From: Streptomyces broussonetiae
GTDB taxonomy: Bacteria > Actinomycetota > Actinomycetes > Streptomycetales > Streptomycetaceae
Assembly (NCBI RefSeq): GCF_009796285.1
Contig: NZ_CP047020.1
Coordinates: forward strand, 4,278,001-4,342,000
DNA: 64,000 nt
Reading direction: 5' to 3'
Shown here: piece by piece, positions 43,240 through 51,281 of the stretch
Layout: each line of letters begins with the position of its first letter
Position numbering within the stretch: position 1 is the first letter of the stretch
Program-made: the position numbers and the translations under genes
Notes under the pieces: generated by a model
Seen by the model: only the letters and a program-made list of their open reading frames with translations
What the model was told of the DNA's origin: nothing
Databases searched by the model: none

Positions 43240-43327
43240 GGCGACGATGTCCAACCTCAACCCGTAGCAGCCTGCTGTGCGGTCGCCACAACCAGTCCCA
43301 GTCGTGCGGGTGTTGTAACCTTCCACC

Positions 43328-44047
43328 ATGGAGGCATGGCAGTGGGAGCTTGAGAGGCAACTCTCGCTCTCAACCTTGTGCCACGACTCTCGGCCTCCCT
43401 CAGACACGCTCCACGGGTCGAAGCAGTACGTCGTCACGACGTACACAGGGAGCGGTAAGACGGCAAACTACGTCGGGCTATACAGCGCCATAAGCGAGAG
43501 CAAAAGAAGCGGCACGGCAGGTAGGGCCCTTCGCCAACTTCTGACCGCCTCAGATGTCCTTGATGGTCTGCGAGATCTGGCTTCCGAGCTAGACGAAGGC
43601 GCTGCGCAGCAGCGGCGCTTCAACAGCCAGCTAAGGAGCACCGCAGAACAGGACACAGGGCTTCCTTGCATCCTTGGTGACCCGAACGATCTACCTCGCT
43701 CATCACCCCGTTGGGGATGGGCTCGATTCGTCAGCGACTTTTTGCCCTACGCGGCCGAGGACGGTTCGGTTGAATGCGTCCCTTGGTGGTCAGACGAACC
43801 CACCTACACCAACGCACTTGACGTGGCCAGGGCGGCACTCGAAGCCATCGCTCGCAGAGTGCGAACGATCAAGGCCGCCGCTCTGCTGACCCTTCGCTTG
43901 TGGGCTGGCGCAGTGCGTCCCTCCAGCGTCGTACCACCGCGCGAGAAATCACCGTGCGGTGTCATGCGACTAGCGGCGCCGATTGTCCCAGGTGCACCGG
44001 GCGCCTGGTCGTGGTTTCGCGACACGACCATGCCCCTAGCTGCTTAG
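43328..44047 (+). CDS. Hypothetical protein (239 aa), uncertain
   Basis: A 239-residue frame beginning MEAWQWELERQLSLSTLCHD, with a plausible soluble N-terminal 180 residues (ASDVLDGLRDLASELDEGAA, WGWARFVSDFLPYAAEDGSV) and a C-terminal end that looks less protein-like. No clear ribosome-binding site and no recognised domain. Possibly a decayed or frameshifted cargo gene. Confidence 0.4.
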   Translation: MEAWQWELERQLSLSTLCHDSRPPSDTLHGSKQYVVTTYTGSGKTANYVGLYSAISESKRSGTAGRALRQLLTASDVLDGLRDLASELDEGAAQQRRFNSQLRSTAEQDTGLPCILGDPNDLPRSSPRWGWARFVSDFLPYAAEDGSVECVPWWSDEPTYTNALDVARAALEAIARRVRTIKAAALLTLRLWAGAVRPSSVVPPREKSPCGVMRLAAPIVPGAPGAWSWFRDTTMPLAA

Positions 44048-44078
44048 CCCCTGTGTGGGGCGGCAGCCCTGCACGAGG

Positions 44079-44273
44079 ATGACCTTGAGGCTATTTGATT
44101 GGGTCCACCACCCGTATCTTGGATTGGTGGTGCTAGAGCTAGGCCGCCCCGCCGCGAAGCGCATCTGTCGGTGGTGCACCACAAAGTTGAAGAATGGCAT
44201 GACCGCGCTCAAAACGCGGCTCCGGCGTCGGCTGCGAAGGTTTCTTGACCTTCCCCCAGACGACCTCAACTGA
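44079..44273 (+). CDS. Small basic hypothetical protein (64 aa), doubtful
   Basis: A 64-residue frame starting MTLRLFDWVHHPYLGLVVLE, with a strongly basic end containing CRWCTTKLKNG and RRRLRRFLDLPPDD. GAGG directly precedes the ATG. It may be real; no similarity recognised. The following 44274-44657 holds no visible gene. Confidence 0.3.
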   Translation: MTLRLFDWVHHPYLGLVVLELGRPAAKRICRWCTTKLKNGMTALKTRLRRRLRRFLDLPPDDLN

Positions 44274-44657
44274 CGTCGACGGGCGCCGCTAGGGGAACGC
44301 CTCCGCGATTCCCGCACCGGTCGGGCACCCGCGTGCATCCAGTATTAGGGTGCCCGGCCGGCACGCCGATTCCCGACCTCTGCTCAGTCCATTTGCCGTC
44401 ATGCCCCTGGGGACCTACGCCAGACTGAAGCCCCGGAGCCACGGTAAGCGGCGTGCGTGCCAGACCCATACCAGGTACTGCGGAAATCCACGGGGAACAG
44501 CGGTCACCCATCCAGCAGATCCACAGGTCATGACGCCACTACGCAGCAGGTCAGCAAGCCTATGAACCCTGTAGAACCCAAGCTTTCCAAGCTGATGTCA
44601 CATGTCAGCGTCGACCAGTAGCCTGCGACGATCAGCCATGGCACGCCGGGAGGTCTC

Positions 44658-45149
44658 GTGGAAGCTACCGCTCTCGTCAGTCCCGATCGTTTGTGGTCGG
44701 CGCAGGAGGTCTTGGTGCGTCCGAGCCCTGTCCCGGCGGCGGCAGGCGTCTATGGGTGGCACTTCAAGCAGACGCCCCACCCGAACCTCGACGCCGGGCG
44801 TCTGCTCTACGTCGGAATAGCCCCGCGGTACATGGCGAACCGGACCAGCACGCAGAACCTACGCAAGCGGGTGCGCTACCACTACCGGGGCAACGCAGCC
44901 GGCTCGACCCTGCGGCTCACCCTCGGCTGCCTGCTCGGACTCGTGCTGCGCCGCGTGGGCAGCGGTAAGCGGATGACCTTCGGCATGGCAGGCGAAGCCA
45001 CCCTGACCCAGTGGATGGCAGACAACGCGCGAGTGTGCTGGATCGAGCAGAGCGAGCCGTGGGACCTGGAGTCACGGCTCATCTCTCAGCTCGACCTCCC
45101 GCTGAACCTCGACCAGAACCGTCACCACGCTTTCCACAGTCGCCTTTAA
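44658..45149 (+). CDS. GIY-YIG catalytic domain protein
   Basis: A 163-residue protein with the two GIY-YIG beta strands GVYGWHF (residues 30-36) and LLYVGIAP (49-56), then the conserved Arg helix NLRKRVRYHY and a C-terminal Glu-containing segment (EATLTQW, WDLESRLISQLDLPLNL). GTG 44658 has GGGAGG upstream. Single-domain GIY-YIG proteins are DNA endonucleases; here it is cargo of the AICE, possibly for defence or DNA processing. No partner overlaps it. Confidence 0.75.
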   Translation: MEATALVSPDRLWSAQEVLVRPSPVPAAAGVYGWHFKQTPHPNLDAGRLLYVGIAPRYMANRTSTQNLRKRVRYHYRGNAAGSTLRLTLGCLLGLVLRRVGSGKRMTFGMAGEATLTQWMADNARVCWIEQSEPWDLESRLISQLDLPLNLDQNRHHAFHSRL

Positions 45150-45564
45150 GGAGCTACGGGCACAAGCACGCCACCGAGCGCGGGAGTTGCCCATCAGCTC
45201 GTAGGCCAGCGGATGGCCCGACGGGCTGTTGTCTGGGCCGTCTCTGGGCCGTCCGAGGGCGCTCGATGGTGGCCAACAACGACCAATGACGACCACTCGG
45301 CTATCCATGAGCACCGCCCTGACCAGCAAAAGCCCAGCTCCCCGAGATCCCCGGCAAGACCCAGGGCAAGAAGACATCTCAGGTTGCGCTGCGTGGCGGA
45401 CCCCGCAAGTTGTGCCACGCATGACCGCATCCGCCGGCGCAGTACAGCGAGCACCAGTGCGCTCGGGACCTTGCCATGCTCCGTGTCCAATTCGCGCTCT
45501 ACCTACACGCTCCAGCCAACCGCACTCTGAGCCATAGAGGAGCGTCACGACCGTAGGGGGAGTC
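45150..45564. other. 415-bp region without a supported gene
   Basis: Between the GIY-YIG gene and the 39-residue membrane-protein gene. Frames on both strands are open but none has a start context or protein-like sequence. Confidence 0.4.
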
Positions 45565-45684
45565 ATGGCGAAGCGTCGAAGGCCGCAACCCAGGGACAGC
45601 CGCGGCCGATTCACCAAGACCGGCATGCCGGTCTGGCTGGGCGTCGTGGTGGTCATCGTCCTGCTGTACGCCTACGCCCGCTAG
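45565..45684 (+). CDS. Tiny single-pass membrane protein (39 aa)
   Basis: A 39-residue frame: basic N-terminus (MAKRRRPQPRDSRGRFTKTG) and one membrane helix (WLGVVVVIVLLYAYA), ending TAG. GGGGGAG lies just upstream, somewhat close to the ATG. The RDSRGRFTK pattern and positive-inside topology look like a genuine small membrane protein. Confidence 0.6.
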   Translation: MAKRRRPQPRDSRGRFTKTGMPVWLGVVVVIVLLYAYAR

Positions 45685-46154
45685 CCCCGACGGGCGCAGA
45701 CGGACCAAGACTCGCACCACAACCGCACCAGATGGAGCGGGGAACAGCGGGGAATCACGGTGAAAGAACGCCGGAGCCGACGAGGCACCATCTGGCGTTC
45801 CTGCCCAGGTCAGCGCCAGAGGCAGCATCAAAAGATCGCAGCTTCCCAAGCTGAGGGTGTGTGACAGCCGGCATCCTGCGTAGGTCCCCTCCCCTTGTTC
45901 TGGACATCCGTTTGCCCGATGCGCGTGCAGGTAGCGCTCTGGTGCACTGCCAGAGCGCGCCCGTCCCACGCTGCCACCGTGCCTTGCATCCGTACTTCGG
46001 GCAACAACCCCAGATGATGCAGGGCGCCTCGGAAGGCCAGGTAAAGAATGCAAAATCTGCTGTTTCACTCTTGTCGCGCCACCCCTCGCCAGATTGTGAG
46101 CCACCCTCGCCACCCCCAAGACTCCCGCTGAATCACAAGTCCTTGGGGGCCTAC
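45685..46154. other. 470-bp region without a supported gene
   Basis: Long frames cross it on both strands but lack start signals. Nothing else seen. Confidence 0.4.
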
Positions 46155-46310
46155 ATGACTGACCGGCACAAGTGCCGTACGGCCAACGCACCGCAGATCG
46201 ATTTTCGTTGGGGCGGTCTACGGATCACAGTTGAGCGCATCCCCACATGGGTGATCACGGCGGGATCCACCGCCGGTGCGGCCCTTGGAGCCTGGCTAGT
46301 TCATAGGTGA
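46155..46310 (+). CDS. Small membrane-anchored protein (51 aa)
   Basis: A 51-residue frame: polar N-terminus, DFRWGGLRITVERIPTWVIT and a short membrane helix (AGSTAGAALGAWLV). Resembles short Streptomyces mobile-element proteins with the same RWG...RVPTW pattern. ATG 46155 follows TTGGGGGCC. Last gene before attR. Confidence 0.55.
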   Translation: MTDRHKCRTANAPQIDFRWGGLRITVERIPTWVITAGSTAGAALGAWLVHR

Positions 46311-46502
46311 GCAGTTCATCCGGTCCGCGGCAGTCTTGTGATACCCGTGGCTCAACATGTGCACGTTGCCATCCGTGTACGTCCGAGGCCGTGGCGCGCT
46401 CACAACCAAAGCACTGCAAGATAAGGGCGTGGGGCTGGCCGTCCGGCGGGTCGTCGACACGTTGTCCATGCAGATCTCTACGCACCCGCCGAGCGCCGTT
46501 CC

Positions 46503-46522
46503 TGACATCCACAGCTGACATC
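46503..46522. promoter_or_regulatory. Candidate integrase arm-binding sites, right end
   Basis: TGACATC at 46503-46509 and 46516-46522, 13-bp period, the second within CTGACATCAACG, matching the pair at 30865-30884 in sequence, spacing and orientation. Confidence 0.6.
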
Positions 46523-46609
46523 AACGACGGTAGACGGCAGCAACCGCGAGCGACTCGTGGCGTCGCCGCACCCCGAACGTCCGAGGCCCGTGGGGCACGG
46601 TTCATCGAA

Positions 46610-46652
46610 CTCCTAAAGCGGGTGTCGCAGGTTCGAATCCTGCCGGGGGCAC
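46610..46652. repeat. attR core (43-bp direct repeat)
   Basis: Identical over 43 bp to the 3' half of tRNA-Arg (30783-30825); flanking bases differ on both sides. A 33-bp hairpin (46663-46695, CAGCGCG...CGCGCTG with inner TACCTC/GAGGTA) follows directly. Confidence 0.93.
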
Positions 46653-46738
46653 AAGGTCTGACCAGCGCGTTTACCTCTCTGAGGTAGGCGCGCTGTTCGT
46701 CGTAGCCATGGCATTAACCATGAATAGGTTCCAGAACC

Positions 46739-47540
46739 ATGGCGAACACCAAGAGCAAGCGACGTCAGCGCGGCAGCATCCGCCCCAACGGGGCCGGCTT
46801 CCAGGTCCGGGTCTACGCCGGGCGTGACCCGCTCACGAAGAAGGACGTCTACCTCCACGAGCAGGCCGACACGGAGGTCGAGGCCGAGAAGGCACGCACG
46901 AAGCTCCTCCGCCAGGTCGACGAGAACCGCCACCCCAAGACGCAGGTGACCATGTCGTTCCTGCTCGACCGGTGGCTGGGCGTCGCCGAGCTCGACGAGA
47001 CGTCGTACGAGCGGGCCGAGGGCATCATCCGCAACTACCTCAAGCCCGCGTTCGGCGCCCTCAGAGCGAGCAAGCTGACTGCCGAGATGCTGGAGCTGTT
47101 CTACGCCCGTCTCCGGCAGTGCCAGGAACAGTGCGAAGGCCGACGCAACGGCAAGACCGACCCCAAGACGAGGCAGAAGCACGTCTGCGAGCCACTCGCC
47201 GCGAACTCCGTCCGCAAGATTCACTTCATCCTGCGCCCGGCCCTCAACCGCGGCCTGCGCTGGGGTTACGTGACGACGAACGTGGCGGCCCTCGCCGAGC
47301 CGCCATCCCAGCCCAAGCCGAACCCCGACCCACCCACTCCCGAGGAGGCAGCCCTGGTTCTGAACACTGCCTGGCAGCGGGACCTGGACTGGGGAACGTT
47401 CCTGTTCATGACGATGGTCACCGGCTCACGCCGCGGCGAGATGTGCGCTCTGCGCTGGTCAGACATCAACCTCGACCGCCTCGAACTCTTCGTGAAGCAC
47501 TCCAACAACGGTCGCAGAATCAAGGACACCAAGACACGGG
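46739..47540 (+). pseudogene. Truncated tyrosine integrase of a second element
   Basis: The frame starting MANTKSKRRQRGSIRPNGAG encodes an arm-binding domain, a full core-binding domain (FLLDRWLGVAELDETSYERA) and the first catalytic motif (TGSRRGEMCALRW). After KDTKTRE, near 47540, recombinase similarity ends and the frame runs to 47626 through sequence antisense to the next gene. The His-xx-Arg, second His and Tyr are missing, so it cannot recombine. It differs from the AICE integrase and begins 87 bp after attR. Confidence 0.85.
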
Positions 47541-47564
47541 AGGTGGCCGGCCTGCGTCCGAGGC

Positions 47565-48353
47565 TCACTCGGTGGTGTCGCCCGGCTCGATCTCCTTGGG
47601 CTGGTCGCTGGGGAGCAGGCGGTTGACCATCGTCTGATTTGCCTGCATGTTGAGGGCCTTCATGGCGGCTGCCGCGTTGAGACGGTCCTTGGCGTCTGGG
47701 TCACTGACTCGGTTGATGAAGGTCGTCGCAGTTTCAAGTTGGTGGTCAGCGTCGATCTTGTCCTCGATGCGCTGTGCCTGCTCGGTTACGTGAGCCCTGG
47801 CACGTCGCGCGTGGACCGCCAGCGCTCCACCGCCGACCGTAATCAACGCGCCCGTCAGGCTCGTCACGAGCGGCACGTAACCGTGGCTGGGGCTCCCGGC
47901 GTGCAGTAGCGCCAGGACCGCCCCGACCAGGATGACCGCCGCGCCACCAGTCATGAACCACACGCTCAAGCGGAACGTCCACTCGGCCTGCTTCAGCGAG
48001 TGGTTGAGAAACTCGAAGTGGAACTTCTGTCGCTGCTCGGCCAGGCTCGGCTTGTCCGGCGCAGGTTGGGGCGCGGCGTCGCGGTAGTACCCCCCGATGA
48101 AGACGTTGTTGACCTCGCCCGCCGACTGCACCACCTGCTGTCTCAGTGCGGCGAGTTCCCTCTCCCGTGCTTCGGCGCGCGCCTTCTGTTGGAGTTGACT
48201 CAGTACGTCACGCAACGATGCTTTCGCTGCGGGGTTGTTCTCGGCATCGACCAGACTCGCCGCTAGGTTGAGTAGGTCCGGTTCGAGCACCCGAGGGGGC
48301 TCCTTCTTGTCGGGGTCGTCAGGGGTGTTGCCATCGTCTGTCGTCGTCGCCAT
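47565..48353 (-). CDS. TRADD-N-associated transmembrane domain protein (paralogue of 42050-42904)
   Basis: A 262-residue protein: charged helical N-terminus with a coiled-coil-like region (about 45-75), a short beta segment (AGEVNNVFIGGYYRD), AEQRQKFHFEFLNHSL, two membrane helices (about 126-151, 160-181) and a helical tail (RVSDPDAKDRLNAAAAM, NRLLPSD). The last 160 residues clearly align with the XRE protein inside the AICE (EQR-KFHF, VMT/FMT-GA, LIT-GGGAL, RLLP), but no HTH is present. ATG 48353 is preceded by GGGGAG. Confidence 0.72.
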   Translation of the reverse strand: MATTTDDGNTPDDPDKKEPPRVLEPDLLNLAASLVDAENNPAAKASLRDVLSQLQQKARAEARERELAALRQQVVQSAGEVNNVFIGGYYRDAAPQPAPDKPSLAEQRQKFHFEFLNHSLKQAEWTFRLSVWFMTGGAAVILVGAVLALLHAGSPSHGYVPLVTSLTGALITVGGGALAVHARRARAHVTEQAQRIEDKIDADHQLETATTFINRVSDPDAKDRLNAAAAMKALNMQANQTMVNRLLPSDQPKEIEPGDTTE

Positions 48354-48395
48354 CCCCGGCCTCCCCCGCTCCGCACCAACTGACGCGCGCGCCAA

Positions 48396-48864
48396 CTCGC
48401 TTCAGCGTAGCGCCGGTCGGTGACATCGGCCCCAGCTCCCGCGTGAGCATCGCCTTGTCTAGTCGGCACACCCGTCCCGGGCTCCCGCGGGGTCTCCGGC
48501 GGCCTCTCGTGGGCTGGACGGGGTCCGGTCGGAGATCCCCGGAAGAGGCCCCGGAACGGCTCTCGTGCCCATCGCCCCGCTAACCCGCTTGTAGTCCGCC
48601 AGAGTTGGAACGGAGAGGGGGACAGTTCCCCATCACCTACGGTCATTGGCGAGCCTGAGCCCGGCCGTCCCAGGCCAGCGGTCCGCATTGCGGCTGCGTG
48701 TCGCTTCAGTACCGGGTCCTAAAAGGGAGAACGGCTAACCGACGGCTCCGGCCAGGCCACCCTTGAGCCCCATACGTCGGTGGGCCTCAGCAAGATCACA
48801 CGTATGTCACGTGGTGATCGGCTGAGGTCCGTCCCCGCCCGATCACCGGAAAGGTAATCGGGCC
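48396..48864. other. 469-bp gap with one candidate operator
   Basis: No gene is supported here. The only structure seen is the GATCACACG/CGTGGTGATC inverted repeat at 48794-48819. Confidence 0.4.
48794..48819. promoter_or_regulatory. Inverted repeat before the 65-residue membrane-protein gene
   Basis: GATCACACG (48794-48802) and CGTGGTGATC (48810-48819) form a near-perfect inverted repeat; a further GATCACCGG follows 21 bp later. Likely a regulator site. Confidence 0.5.
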
Positions 48865-49062
48865 GTGAAACTCCCTCTCGGCGTCAAGGTGCTGATCGTC
48901 GTCATCTGCGCCTTGGTCTCCATCATCGTCGTCCTGGTGGGCGGGTTCCTGAGCCACACCCCAGGCGGGCGCAAAGCGGCGGCCGCCCTATTCGGGGGCG
49001 GCGTCTTCGGCGGCTGCATGATCTTGTGCATGACCGTACTGTCCGCGCTCGGCGTGTTGTGA
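48865..49062 (+). CDS. Small two-helix membrane protein (65 aa)
   Basis: A 65-residue protein with helices VLIVVICALVSIIVVLVGGF and ALFGGGVFGGCMILCMTVLS joined by a polar turn (SHTPGGRKAA). GTG 48865 is preceded by GGAAAGG at longer spacing. A hairpin terminator follows 7 bp after the stop. Function unknown. Confidence 0.68.
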   Translation: MKLPLGVKVLIVVICALVSIIVVLVGGFLSHTPGGRKAAAALFGGGVFGGCMILCMTVLSALGVL

Positions 49063-49069
49063 ACGTGCG

Positions 49070-49105
49070 GAAGCCCCGGAGGTGCAGCCGACACCCCGGG
49101 GCTTC
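49070..49105 (+). terminator. Hairpin terminator
   Basis: GAAGCCCCGG / CCGGGGCTTC, 10-bp perfect stem with 16-base loop, then AATTT. Confidence 0.6.
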
Positions 49106-49157
49106 GAATTTGCGCTATACCCTTGAGAGTTGGTCCGCTTACCGAGCTACAGCTCAC

Positions 49158-49399
49158 ATGCACGGTTCAAATCCGGCAGTTGCTATCATCGCGGTCATCT
49201 TCATATTGTGGGACTTTTTTGACCTGCCTGAACGCATCAGGGAATACCGCAAGAAGTCAAATAAAAGAAGAGCGAATTCAAGCAAGAAGAGAAGGACGGT
49301 GGTCGTCATGAATAGATTGAAATTGTTCATGTCGGCCGCGAGTGTAGCCAACGCAGTGGCACATGTAGCTGAAGCCCGGCAAACGGCACAACAGAAAGA
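49158..49399 (+). other. AT-rich transcribed island of uncertain nature
   Basis: A short segment much richer in A/T than its surroundings. An open frame (MHGSNPAVAIIAVIFILWDF..., then a Lys/Arg-rich stretch, then an internal MNRLKLFMSAASVAN with GAAGGACGG upstream) runs on without stop through the terminator to 49550, so no protein end can be assigned. It may encode a small membrane peptide or an RNA. Composition suggests a recent foreign origin. Confidence 0.4.
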
Positions 49400-49434
49400 G
49401 GGTCCACCGAACGCGGTGGGCCCTTCTTTATTTT
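49400..49434 (+). terminator. Strong intrinsic terminator
   Basis: GGGTCCACCG-AACG-CGGTGGGCCC (10-bp stem, one G-T pair) followed by TTCTTTATTTT. The clearest U-tract terminator in the window; it ends whatever is transcribed from the AT-rich island. Confidence 0.85.
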
Positions 49435-49450
49435 CATGTGGCCAAATGCT

Positions 49451-50302
49451 TCAACGGGGGTTCAAGGCTCGCCTGGCCGCGTTGATGACGTTGTGGGCGT
49501 CGCCCCCGTACACGGCGGACTCGCGCAGGGTCTTCCAGACCTTCGAGTAAAGGGCGATGTTGTCGGCGTCGTCCAGCCACAGTTCCGCGTGCCAGTCCTC
49601 CGCGACGACGAGGCGGTCATCCAGGACCCAGAAACCGTTGGCGGGCACGATCTTCACGGAAGCGGTGAACGGGATGATGCCCAGCTCGACCGTGTCCATC
49701 CCGATCACACCGGTCAGCCGGTCGAGCTGGGCGGCGAGTACCGAGGGAGGGCAGATCAGTGACCGCAGCGCGGCCTCCCACATCAGAACGTGGAGCTTAC
49801 GGCCGGACCGGTACAGCCACTCCTGGCGTTGTACCCGGGCGCGTACGGCATCCTCGATGTCGCTGGCCGACCCCAGCAGCTCCGCATAGCGCCGGATGAC
49901 GTGGCTCGCGTACTCGGGGGTCTGCATCAGTCCGGCGACCACCGACTCTTCCCACACCCACATCTCTGAGGTGCGCTCGATCTCCTTGGTCAGGCTCTCG
50001 TGCAGGGGCTTGAAGCCGTTCGCCAGGGCTCGTCGCCACGACCTGATGTGACTTTCGAAGCCGGCAAGCCTCGCAGCAAGTTCGGGGTATACGTCCGGCT
50101 GCTCGGTCGCGGCGGCCCACGCCCTCAGATCTTCGGGGGTGGCGGTCTGCTTGCCGTTCTCCAGCTTGCTGACCTTGGAACCCGGCCAGCCGAGCCGCTC
50201 GGCGAGCTGCTGACCGGTGAGCCGACCGCCAGGGCACGAGAACCGGAGTTCGCGGAGCCGCGCCCCCAACGCTGCCCGTGCCTGCTGGTAGTCAGTGCTC
50301 AC
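49451..50302 (-). CDS. XRE HTH regulator with DUF5753 domain
   Basis: A 283-residue protein: XRE helix-turn-helix (LTGQQLAERLGWPGSKVSKL, residues 28-47) and a DUF5753 domain (VVAGLMQTPEYASHVIRRYA, LHVLMWEAALRSLICPPSVL, IGMDTVELGIIPF). This is the Scr1-type antitoxin-like regulator common in Streptomyces. It lies 12 bp downstream of the DUF6879 gene. Confidence 0.87.
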   Translation of the reverse strand: MSTDYQQARAALGARLRELRFSCPGGRLTGQQLAERLGWPGSKVSKLENGKQTATPEDLRAWAAATEQPDVYPELAARLAGFESHIRSWRRALANGFKPLHESLTKEIERTSEMWVWEESVVAGLMQTPEYASHVIRRYAELLGSASDIEDAVRARVQRQEWLYRSGRKLHVLMWEAALRSLICPPSVLAAQLDRLTGVIGMDTVELGIIPFTASVKIVPANGFWVLDDRLVVAEDWHAELWLDDADNIALYSKVWKTLRESAVYGGDAHNVINAARRALNPR

Positions 50303-50314
50303 CGGGCACGCACG

Positions 50315-50851
50315 CTAGTCGGCCTGGGTCACCTGCGCGGCGAACTGGTCGTACGGCACGGCGTGGTGCATGGCCGCGTCCCGTGCGATGCAGTACCGCA
50401 CGACCTCTGCCGGTTCGGTGATCAGTTCGATGTTGAGCAGGTTGTCGGCATCGTCGAAGTGCAGCAGGGCGACGATGCGCGAGTCGAAGATCCAGAAGTC
50501 CTCTGCGGGCAGACCTGAATGGTCCGCGTCCTCGCGCCACAGATAGCGGATGTCCTCGCCGACGGCCGCGTTGTGCCGGGCGTAGTCGAGCAGGAACAGC
50601 TGTTCCGTGGTGGGTGGCTTGTCGGCGATGCGGACCCGGCCGACCCGCTTCCCAGCGTCCGTCTGTGCCTTGATGTTGATGAACCAGGGCTCGTCCGGGT
50701 CGCAGGTGGAAGTACCCGTGTCCAGGAACGCCTGGTAATCGGGGTCCTGCCGGTCGGAGGCGTAGCCGCGCCGCGTCTCCAGGCGCCAGGCAGTGTGTTC
50801 GAACGTCTCGAACAGGCGCCGGAAGGTCGCCCGGTCGACCAGTTCGGGCAC
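50315..50851 (-). CDS. DUF6879 family protein
   Basis: A 178-residue protein with the DUF6879 start (VPELVDRATFRRLFETFEHT) and RLETRRGYASD, ending in an acidic region (FDDADNLLNIELITEPAEVV). GTG 50851 was chosen because AAGGAG is 9 bases upstream, whereas that site abuts the in-frame ATG at 50860. DUF6879 genes usually adjoin XRE-DUF5753 genes, as here; the pair is thought to be toxin-antitoxin-like. Confidence 0.8.
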   Translation of the reverse strand: MPELVDRATFRRLFETFEHTAWRLETRRGYASDRQDPDYQAFLDTGTSTCDPDEPWFINIKAQTDAGKRVGRVRIADKPPTTEQLFLLDYARHNAAVGEDIRYLWREDADHSGLPAEDFWIFDSRIVALLHFDDADNLLNIELITEPAEVVRYCIARDAAMHHAVPYDQFAAQVTQAD

Positions 50852-51077
50852 CGGCTCCATCTCCTTCGGTCCCCAGTTCACGAGCAGGTCGCGTGGCACG
50901 ACCACGGCGGCCTCGTCCGGGGGGGCGTTGATCCAATCAGCATGGACGGGGCCCCAGCTCGGCACTACGGGATGAGGCAGGGTGCAGGAGAAAACACCAG
51001 CAATCTGAGCTACCCGTCGAGCAAACGCGAGAAAACAGCATATCGCCAGCCAACTCCGCACTTCTAGCGTCCGGTTC

Positions 51078-51281
51078 ATGGCTACGAAGCAGAAGCGGGA
51101 CGTCGACCCGTACGCGGCGGTGGAAGCCCTGAGAGCGGCTCTGGACGACGCCGGAATCGTCCTCCCCTCCCTGCGAGTCGCCCCGGCGTCACCCGCGCTG
51201 AAGCTCGTTGAACTGGGCCGCGTACGGGCCGACGTGGCCGACCGTCTCGCCCAGGCACTCCGGCGAGAGGGCCGTGAATGA
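51078..51281 (+). CDS. Hypothetical protein (67 aa)
   Basis: A 67-residue helical protein (DPYAAVEALRAALDDAGIVL, LGRVRADVADRLAQALRREG). Diverges from the XRE/DUF6879 unit and overlaps the next gene by 4 bp. No known function. Confidence 0.72.
   Translation: MATKQKRDVDPYAAVEALRAALDDAGIVLPSLRVAPASPALKLVELGRVRADVADRLAQALRREGRE

Larger units (their letters stand above)
30783..46652. mobile_element. AICE of the pSAM2 type, integrated in tRNA-Arg(CCU)
   Basis: About 15.9 kb between 43-bp att repeats. The backbone contains int, xis, a RepSA-like replication initiator, SpdD/SpdB-type spread proteins, a single FtsK-type transfer ATPase, a GntR (KorSA-like) repressor and a Nudix protein (compare Pif of pSAM2). 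All hallmark modules are present, so it looks functional, except that the initiator has an unusual start. Cargo occupies 40.2-46.3 kb. Confidence 0.92.

Noticed and set aside
49110..49190. tRNA-like stretch with GGTTCAAATCC
   Set aside because: The T-stem pairs over only three bases and no acceptor or anticodon stem can be formed, so it is not called a tRNA.
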